A stretch of DNA of 5,867 bases from Oscillospiraceae bacterium (GTDB lineage: Bacteria; Bacillota; Clostridia; UMGS1810). The notes beneath the pieces are model-generated. The model did not search any database and was not told the DNA's origin. It was given only the letters and a program-made list of their open reading frames with translations. The position numbers and the translations under genes were made by a program. Where the stretch lies: NCBI GenBank assembly GCA_022769845.1, contig JALEIO010000083.1:1-5867 (forward strand). The letters are read 5' to 3'. Positions within the stretch are counted from its first letter, which is position 1. Every line of letters begins with the position of its first letter. Shown piece by piece: positions 5,747 to 5,867 of the stretch.

Positions 5747-5763
5747 AATATTACTGTAATATT
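5747..5763. repeat. 17-bp perfect palindrome over the spoIIP-like stop codon
   Basis: AATATTAC (5747-5754), a single central T, and GTAATATT (5756-5763) are exact reverse complements. The element spans the stop codon (5751-5753) and lies about 40 bp upstream of the prfA -10. A 1-base centre cannot form a normal RNA hairpin loop without opening the stem, so a DNA-binding dyad is more natural than a terminator. Chance in AT-rich DNA is possible. Confidence 0.4.
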
Positions 5764-5867
5764 GTAAGGTCGTTTATAACGTCCGCAACGGTATCACCAA
5801 GATATTTTGCGCAGCAAAGCGCCTCGTCCAGCGTATTTCCGTTTGTGCCAATTTCAACAAGCACCGA
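5751..5867 (-). CDS. spoIIP: C-terminal end of a SpoIIP-like cell-wall amidase; 5' part outside window
   Basis: The frame runs in from the right edge and ends at TAA 5751-5753, giving 38 residues. The visible part begins SVLVEIGTNGNTLDEALCCA and continues with KYLGDTVADVIN. This matches the recalled end of SpoIIP, in which a buried strand with V-E-x-G is followed by N-T-x-x-E-A and a final helix; the glutamate of VEIG is expected to be part of the zinc amidase active site. SpoIIP is a membrane-anchored N-acetylmuramoyl-L-alanine amidase that works with SpoIID and SpoIIM to strip septal peptidoglycan during engulfment of the forespore. Its usual neighbours (gpr, lepA) cannot be seen here. An Amidase_3 wall hydrolase has a similar end, but the NTLDEA pattern favours SpoIIP. 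The gene runs in the same direction as prfA and ends 89 bp before it. Confidence 0.72.
   Translation of the reverse strand, partial: SVLVEIGTNGNTLDEALCCAKYLGDTVADVINDLTILQ

Noticed and set aside
4687..5748. Plus-strand frames antisense to prfA (71, 68 and 66 codons)
   Set aside because: They are antisense shadows of RF1; the serine-rich one mirrors Glu-rich helices on the coding strand.
1..5867. A hidden mobile element, CRISPR array, tRNA or new defence system
   Set aside because: No repeat-spacer pattern, transposase, recombinase, tRNA cloverleaf or effector-like domain was seen. Nearly all sequence is explained by housekeeping genes and short spacers.

Overview
The window looks like a chromosomal segment of an endospore-forming, low-to-moderate GC Clostridia-type Bacillota. 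Three things point there: the tail of a SpoIIP-like sporulation amidase at the right edge, an SLH-domain surface protein with a Gram-positive style signal peptide, and strong GGAGG-type ribosome binding sites before several genes. Order and genus cannot be fixed from the sequence alone.

All complete genes lie on the minus strand, so transcription runs from high to low coordinates. From right to left: the 3' end of a spoIIP-like gene (5751-5867, cut by the window edge); an AT-rich gap with an extended -10 promoter and a 17-bp palindrome; prfA (release factor 1); tsaC/sua5 (threonylcarbamoyl-AMP synthase); rimI (GNAT N-acetyltransferase); tsaD (threonylcarbamoyl transferase); and a gene for a secreted SLH-domain protein of 615 residues. 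The spacers between the five genes are 7 to 27 bp and contain no obvious intrinsic terminator, so they read as one operon. The unit ends in a strong hairpin with a perfect 16-bp stem (90-139). That hairpin also serves a convergent plus-strand gene, of which only the last 28 or so codons are present at the left edge (probable DUF378 membrane protein).

Functionally the core is a translation-fidelity cluster. RF1 terminates at UAA/UAG. Sua5 makes threonylcarbamoyl-AMP from threonine, bicarbonate and ATP. TsaD, with TsaB and TsaE that are not in this window, moves the threonylcarbamoyl group onto A37 of ANN-decoding tRNAs. RimI acetylates protein N-termini, classically ribosomal protein S18. The SLH protein is the odd member and seems to ride at the end of this housekeeping operon.

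The most notable points are these. The tsaD reading frame has no ATG, GTG or TTG at its true 5' end, and the conserved N-terminus must start at ATA or ACG just after a strong ribosome binding site (or the sequence has an error). The SLH protein has an unannotated C-terminal two-thirds that reads as about five diverged tandem beta-rich modules. I see no new defence, mobile or RNA-based system here, and no gene-free stretch longer than 300 bases.
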